Assembly: GCA_035279525.1 (NCBI GenBank) | Contig: DATEHQ010000051.1 | Span: forward strand, 1-8,483 | Length of the DNA: 8,483 bases | Source of the DNA: DATEHQ01 sp035279525 | GTDB lineage: Bacteria > Chloroflexota > Dormibacteria > Dormibacterales > Dormibacteraceae | Reading direction: 5' to 3' | Shown here: positions 5,675 to 8,483 of the stretch, in pieces | Layout of the letters: each line of letters starts with the position of its first letter | Position numbering within the stretch: position 1 is the stretch's first letter | Program-made: the position numbers and the translations under genes | Notes under the pieces: model-generated | Told to the model about the DNA's origin: nothing | Databases searched by the model: none | Seen by the model: only the letters and a program-made list of their open reading frames with translations

Positions 5675-5703
5675 GGGGCCGGCCCCGCGACTTCGCGGGG
5701 GCC
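5675..5703. other. Strong GC hairpin upstream of the cysteine desulfurase
   Basis: Positions 5675-5686 are a perfect 12-bp palindrome (GGGGCCGGCCCC). Overlapping it, 5681-5689 (GGCCCCGCG) pairs with 5694-5703 (CGCGGGGGCC, one bulged G) around the loop ACTT, forming a 9-bp GC stem. The two structures are mutually exclusive because both use 5681-5686. No T-run follows, so it is not a standard intrinsic terminator. It lies between the zinc-ribbon stop and the ambiguous desulfurase start, where it could limit read-through or mask the ribosome binding region. Confidence 0.5.
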
Positions 5704-5716
5704 TCATGAACCGCCG

Positions 5717-6817
5717 CTGAGGCGGGTCTATCTCGACGACGCGGGCTCGGCGCCGGTGCTGCCCCAGGTGGCCGCCGCACCCGCTCTTCCACGCGAAAGC
5801 AATCCTTCCAGCCCACACGCGGAAGGACGCGAGGCGCGCGCAGCGCTGGACCGCGCACGCGACATGGCCGCGGCGGCCCTGGGCGCGGACCGGACCGAGA
5901 TCACTTTCGTGTCATCGGGCACCGAGGCGGTCAACCTCGCCCTGTTCGGGGCGGCCCGCCGGGTGCGAAAGCCTGGCGCGATCGTCACCTGGGCCGCTGA
6001 GCATCAGTCGGTGCTGGGCGCGGTGCGGCGGCTGCAGTCTGACGGGCATCACGTCCACGTCGCGACGGTCGACTCCACGGCGCTGGCGGATCCCTCGGCG
6101 ATTCCGCCCGGCGCCGCCCTCGTCTCGATCGGCCTCGCCAACAACGAGGTCGGCACCATGCAGCCGGTCGAAGAGGCGATCTCGCGCGCGCACGAGGTCG
6201 GTGCGATCGTTCACGTCGACGCGGGTGGCGCGCCGCGCTGGGTGCCGATCCCCGTGGGCGCCGACCTCGTGTCGATCAGCGGCCACAAGCTCGGCGCGGG
6301 GCGAGGCGGGCTGCTCTACGTGCGCGACGGAGTTCGCATCGACCCGCTCTTTTTCGGCGGCCCGCAGGAGTGGGGACGCCGCGCCGGATCCGAGGACGTC
6401 AGCTCCGCGGTCGCCGTGGCGACGGCTCTCGACGTATGCGCCCGCGAGCGCAGTGAGCGATCACGCATCGCCGAGAGACAGTCAGCGGCTCTGCGCGCGA
6501 CGCTCTCGCGGCTCGGCGCGCGGCTCACGGGTGCAGAGCGCCGGTTGCCCAACTTCGCGACCTGTACGTTCGAAGACCGCCGGGGCGAGGACGTGCTGCT
6601 GGCGCTCGACCTCGCAGGCGTCGCCGCCTCAAGCGGTTCGGCCTGCGCCTCGGGCTCCCTCGATCCGTCGCACGTCCTGCTCGCCATGGGCCTGTCGATC
6701 GACGAGGCGCTCGGCAGCCTCCGCCTCACCACCGGTTACTCGACAACCGCCGCGGACGTTGAGGGCGCGAGCGAGGTCATCGCGTCAGTCCTGGGCCGAA
6801 CCCGTGTCAGTGTCTAG
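5717..6817 (+). CDS. Divergent class V cysteine desulfurase (NifS/IscS-like)
   Basis: The product, about 366 residues if read from CTG 5717, is a PLP-dependent cysteine desulfurase that would pass sulfur from L-cysteine to a partner. Visible motifs: 'VYLDDAGSAPVLP' (4-16), 'NPSSPHAEGREAR' (29-41), 'SSGTEAVNLAL' (66-76), 'AEHQSV' (94-99, His96 stacking on PLP), 'NNEVGTMQP' (142-150), 'HVDAGG' (166-171, Asp168), 'SGHKLG' with Schiff-base Lys191, 'GRRAGSEDV' (220-228) and 'SSGSACASGSLD' (305-316) with catalytic Cys310. The usual Gln three residues after the PLP Asp is Gly171, and the stretch between 'YLD' and 'NPSS' is roughly ten residues short. No standard start codon precedes 'VYLDD'; ATG 5706 is in another frame, and the first normal in-frame start, GTG 5756, would remove the conserved N terminus. 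It overlaps xdhC, suggesting a role in Moco sulfuration. Confidence 0.85.
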   Translation: MRRVYLDDAGSAPVLPQVAAAPALPRESNPSSPHAEGREARAALDRARDMAAAALGADRTEITFVSSGTEAVNLALFGAARRVRKPGAIVTWAAEHQSVLGAVRRLQSDGHHVHVATVDSTALADPSAIPPGAALVSIGLANNEVGTMQPVEEAISRAHEVGAIVHVDAGGAPRWVPIPVGADLVSISGHKLGAGRGGLLYVRDGVRIDPLFFGGPQEWGRRAGSEDVSSAVAVATALDVCARERSERSRIAERQSAALRATLSRLGARLTGAERRLPNFATCTFEDRRGEDVLLALDLAGVAASSGSACASGSLDPSHVLLAMGLSIDEALGSLRLTTGYSTTAADVEGASEVIASVLGRTRVSV

Positions 6818-7559
6818 CGTCGAGAAGGAGCTCGCCGCGCGGCTCGAGCGAGGCGAGGAGGTGGTCGTCGCCACCGTGATCAAGCTCGACGGCGCACCAC
6901 CCTCGCGCACGGGCGCCAAGCTCCTCATGTCCCGCACGGCGGCGATTGCGGGAACTCTGGGCTGCAGCGAGTTCGACTCCGCAGCGCTGGCTGACGCTCA
7001 GGCGATCGCGACGGCAGCGGCGCCACAGGTCCGCAAGTACAGCCACGACCTCGGATCGATCGAGGTCTACCTCGAGCCCTATGCCGCAGCCCCGACGCTC
7101 GTCGTCTTCGCCGCGACTCCCGTGGCCAGGTCCCTCGTCCGCTGGGCGCCTGAGGTCGGATTTCGCACGGTATTCGTCGAGACCCGCGGTGAGAGACTCG
7201 AGGGCGACTGGCCCGCCGCGCTCACATCGATGGGCGGGCTCGAAGGTCTGCTCGGCCCCGAGGTCTTCGTCGTCCACACCGATCACGACGCGCCGGACCT
7301 CGTGTCTGCGCTCGAGAGCGTCCTGCCCTTCGGGCCACGCTTCATCGGGCTCGTGGGCAGCCGGCGCCACACCGGACATCACCTCGAAGCGCTGCGGGCG
7401 AAGGGCGTGTCCGAGGACGTGATCGCGCGCATCCAGAGCCCCGTCGGACTGGACCTCGGCGCGACAACGCCTTCCGAGATCGCCGTCTCGATCCTCGCCG
7501 GTCTGGTCGCCGTCAGGCGCGGCGGCGGCGGCGGGTGGAAGCAGGGCGCCCGCACCTAG
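6810..7559 (+). CDS. xdhC: XdhC/CoxI-family molybdenum cofactor chaperone
   Basis: From GTG 6810 the product has 249 residues (GTG 6804, two codons earlier, is also possible). The N-terminal XdhC/CoxI domain shows 'VVATVIKLDGAPPSRTGAKL' (19-38) and 'GTLGCSEFDSAALADA' (48-63); the C-terminal Rossmann-like domain shows 'LVVFAATPVARSLVRWAPEV' (97-116), 'PRFIGLVGSRRH' (176-187), 'ALRAKGVSEDVIARIQSPVG' (194-213) and 'LGATTPSEIAVSILAGL' (216-232). The family binds Moco, helps its sulfuration and inserts it into xanthine dehydrogenase-type enzymes. Cys52 stands where the 'GGGC' cysteine is expected, but two glycines appear missing. The first codons overlap the last codons of the desulfurase by 8 nt, so translation is coupled. 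A Gly-rich tail (RRGGGGGWKQGART) ends the protein. The molybdoenzyme itself is not in the window. Confidence 0.9.
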   Translation: MSSVEKELAARLERGEEVVVATVIKLDGAPPSRTGAKLLMSRTAAIAGTLGCSEFDSAALADAQAIATAAAPQVRKYSHDLGSIEVYLEPYAAAPTLVVFAATPVARSLVRWAPEVGFRTVFVETRGERLEGDWPAALTSMGGLEGLLGPEVFVVHTDHDAPDLVSALESVLPFGPRFIGLVGSRRHTGHHLEALRAKGVSEDVIARIQSPVGLDLGATTPSEIAVSILAGLVAVRRGGGGGWKQGART

Positions 7560-7672
7560 CCGGGACGCTTTCGATCTCGGCGTGTGCCGCCGGGCCTCGA
7601 CCCCGACGGCTGCTTCACCCGTTCAGTAGTCGACGTTCGGTTAAGACGGGCTGAGTTGAACGAGGCCCACCA

Positions 7673-7678
7673 CATAAT
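7673..7678 (+). promoter_or_regulatory. Candidate -10 element for the kinase gene
   Basis: CATAAT (one mismatch from TATAAT) ends 8 nt before GTG 7687. The rest of the 127-bp intergenic region 7560-7686 holds no gene, no clear terminator hairpin with a T-run and no -35 at proper spacing; TTGAAC at 7656-7661 is only 11 bp away. A weak 8-bp inverted repeat (7592-7599 with 7661-7668) is within chance expectation. Confidence 0.4.
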
Positions 7679-7686
7679 TCGGGGCC

Positions 7687-8483
7687 GTGTCGATCACACC
7701 AGGGACCAGGCTAGGGCAGTACGAAGTCCAGGATTTCATCGGCCAGGGGGCCATGGGCCTGGTCTATCGCGCCTACCATGCCGATCTCGAGAGGACCGGC
7801 GCCGTCAAGGTCATGCAGGCCATCTCGCCCGACGCCAACTCGGTCGCACGCTTCCGCCACGAGGCCCAGGCGATCGCCAGGCTGCGGCACCCGAACATCG
7901 TCGACGTCTACGACTTCGGCGAGTTCCAGGGCACCCCCTACATGATCGTCGAATACATTCCCGGCGGAAGCCTCGCCGGCAAGCTGTCGCAGGGCCCCCT
8001 CGACCGGCCGGCCGCGCTGCGCTACCTCCGCGGCATCGCCGCCGGGCTGGACTATGCGCACAGCCACGGCGTCGTGCACCGAGATGTCAAGCCCGCCAAC
8101 GTGCTGCTGGCGGCGGACGACTCTCCCGTGCTCGCCGATTTCGGGCTGGCCAAGCTGATGCAGGGCTCCTCGCTCAAGTCGATGACAGGCGTGACCACGG
8201 GCACGCCGGCGTACATGGCGCCGGAGCAGGTGGCCGGCGGCGACGTCGGTCCGGCCGCCGACCGCTACTCGCTCGCCAGCATGGCGTACGAGATGCTGAC
8301 CGGAGTCATCCCATTCGACGGCGAAGCACTGATGGAGCTGCTCTACGCGCAGGTGCACCGATATCCCTCGCCTCCGAGCGCTCGCCTCGCCGCCCTCGGG
8401 CCGGCCGTCGATGCGGCGGTCATGCGCGGTCTCGCCAAGAACCCGACCGACCGCTGGCCCTCGTGCACGGAATTCGTCGACGC
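7687..8483 (+). CDS. PknB-type serine/threonine protein kinase, N-terminal kinase domain (cut by window edge)
   Basis: GTG 7687 opens a frame of 265 codons that leaves the window without a stop. A nearly complete eukaryotic-like kinase domain is visible: Gly-loop 'IGQGAMGLVYRA' (18-29), ATP-anchoring Lys41 in 'GAVKVM', helix-C Glu59 in 'FRHEAQAIARLRHPNI', hinge 'MIVEYIPGGSL' (86-96), catalytic loop 'HRDVKPANVLL' (131-141; Asp133, Asn138), 'DFGLAK' (151-156), activation segment with Thr-rich 'SMTGVTTGTPAYMAPE' (165-180), 'AADRYSLASMAYEMLTG' (190-206) and the subdomain XI Arg in 'KNPTDRW' (251-257). All catalytic residues are kept, and the HRD arginine predicts activation-loop phosphorylation control. 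The C-terminal part, where such proteins often carry a membrane helix and sensor domain, is beyond the edge. It has its own candidate promoter and no visible functional tie to xdhC. Confidence 0.96.
   Translation, partial: MSITPGTRLGQYEVQDFIGQGAMGLVYRAYHADLERTGAVKVMQAISPDANSVARFRHEAQAIARLRHPNIVDVYDFGEFQGTPYMIVEYIPGGSLAGKLSQGPLDRPAALRYLRGIAAGLDYAHSHGVVHRDVKPANVLLAADDSPVLADFGLAKLMQGSSLKSMTGVTTGTPAYMAPEQVAGGDVGPAADRYSLASMAYEMLTGVIPFDGEALMELLYAQVHRYPSPPSARLAALGPAVDAAVMRGLAKNPTDRWPSCTEFVD

Noticed and set aside
6201..6803. Upstream extension of the xdhC frame
   Set aside because: The in-frame open stretch before GTG 6804 overlaps the desulfurase in another frame and encodes Ser/Arg-rich sequence; XdhC homology begins only after 6804.
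7519..7542. GGC repeat tract near the end of xdhC
   Set aside because: A short poly-Gly coding run at the C terminus, common in GC-rich genes; not a distinct repeat element.
7592..7668. 8-bp inverted repeat GGGCCTCG / CGAGGCCC spanning the xdhC-kinase gap
   Set aside because: Arms are 61 nt apart and GC-rich; this is expected by chance and there is no T-run for a terminator.
7711..8358. Minus-strand open frame (215 codons)
   Set aside because: It lies antisense to a kinase domain with all catalytic motifs intact; no independent support.

Overview
The window is GC-rich, densely packed bacterial DNA with no rRNA, tRNA, CRISPR array or insertion sequence that I can see. Coding style (many GTG/TTG starts, 4-nt start/stop overlaps), a PknB-like kinase with a 'DRYSLASMAYEML' stretch, and several genes that seem to start without a leader suggest a high-GC soil-type lineage such as Chloroflexota/Dormibacterota or an actinobacterial relative. 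This placement is inference only.

Layout. Positions 2775 down to 1 (minus strand) hold a compact operon: moaC, moaB/mog, pxpA (LamB/YcsF family), a multispanning membrane protein with an internal duplication, and a GNAT acetyltransferase cut by the left edge. Divergent from moaC, with only 20 bp between, is a HAD-family hydrolase (2796-3506) coupled to a two-helix small membrane protein (3503-3745). Converging on that pair is a minus-strand operon of a Mut7-C RNase/zinc-ribbon protein (4497-4958) and larB (3547-4500). The larB frame runs on for 65 codons antisense to the small membrane-protein gene. A cupin (4986-5258) diverges from the Mut7-C gene, followed on the plus strand by a zinc-ribbon protein of unknown function (5314-5658), a strong hairpin, a divergent cysteine desulfurase (about 5717-6817) overlapping an XdhC-family gene (6810-7559), a 127-bp intergenic region, and a Ser/Thr protein kinase cut by the right edge.

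How it fits together. The clearest theme is molybdenum cofactor: MoaC and MoaB/Mog act in its synthesis, and a cysteine desulfurase translationally linked to XdhC is the arrangement expected for sulfuration of Moco before insertion into a xanthine dehydrogenase-type enzyme. A second cofactor gene, larB (nickel-pincer nucleotide), has no larC or larE in view. No molybdoenzyme structural gene lies inside the window. The most unusual points are the larB antisense tail, the desulfurase's altered PLP-site motif and problematic start, and AT-rich -10-like hexamers placed 8-10 nt before the start codons of most transcription-unit-leading genes.
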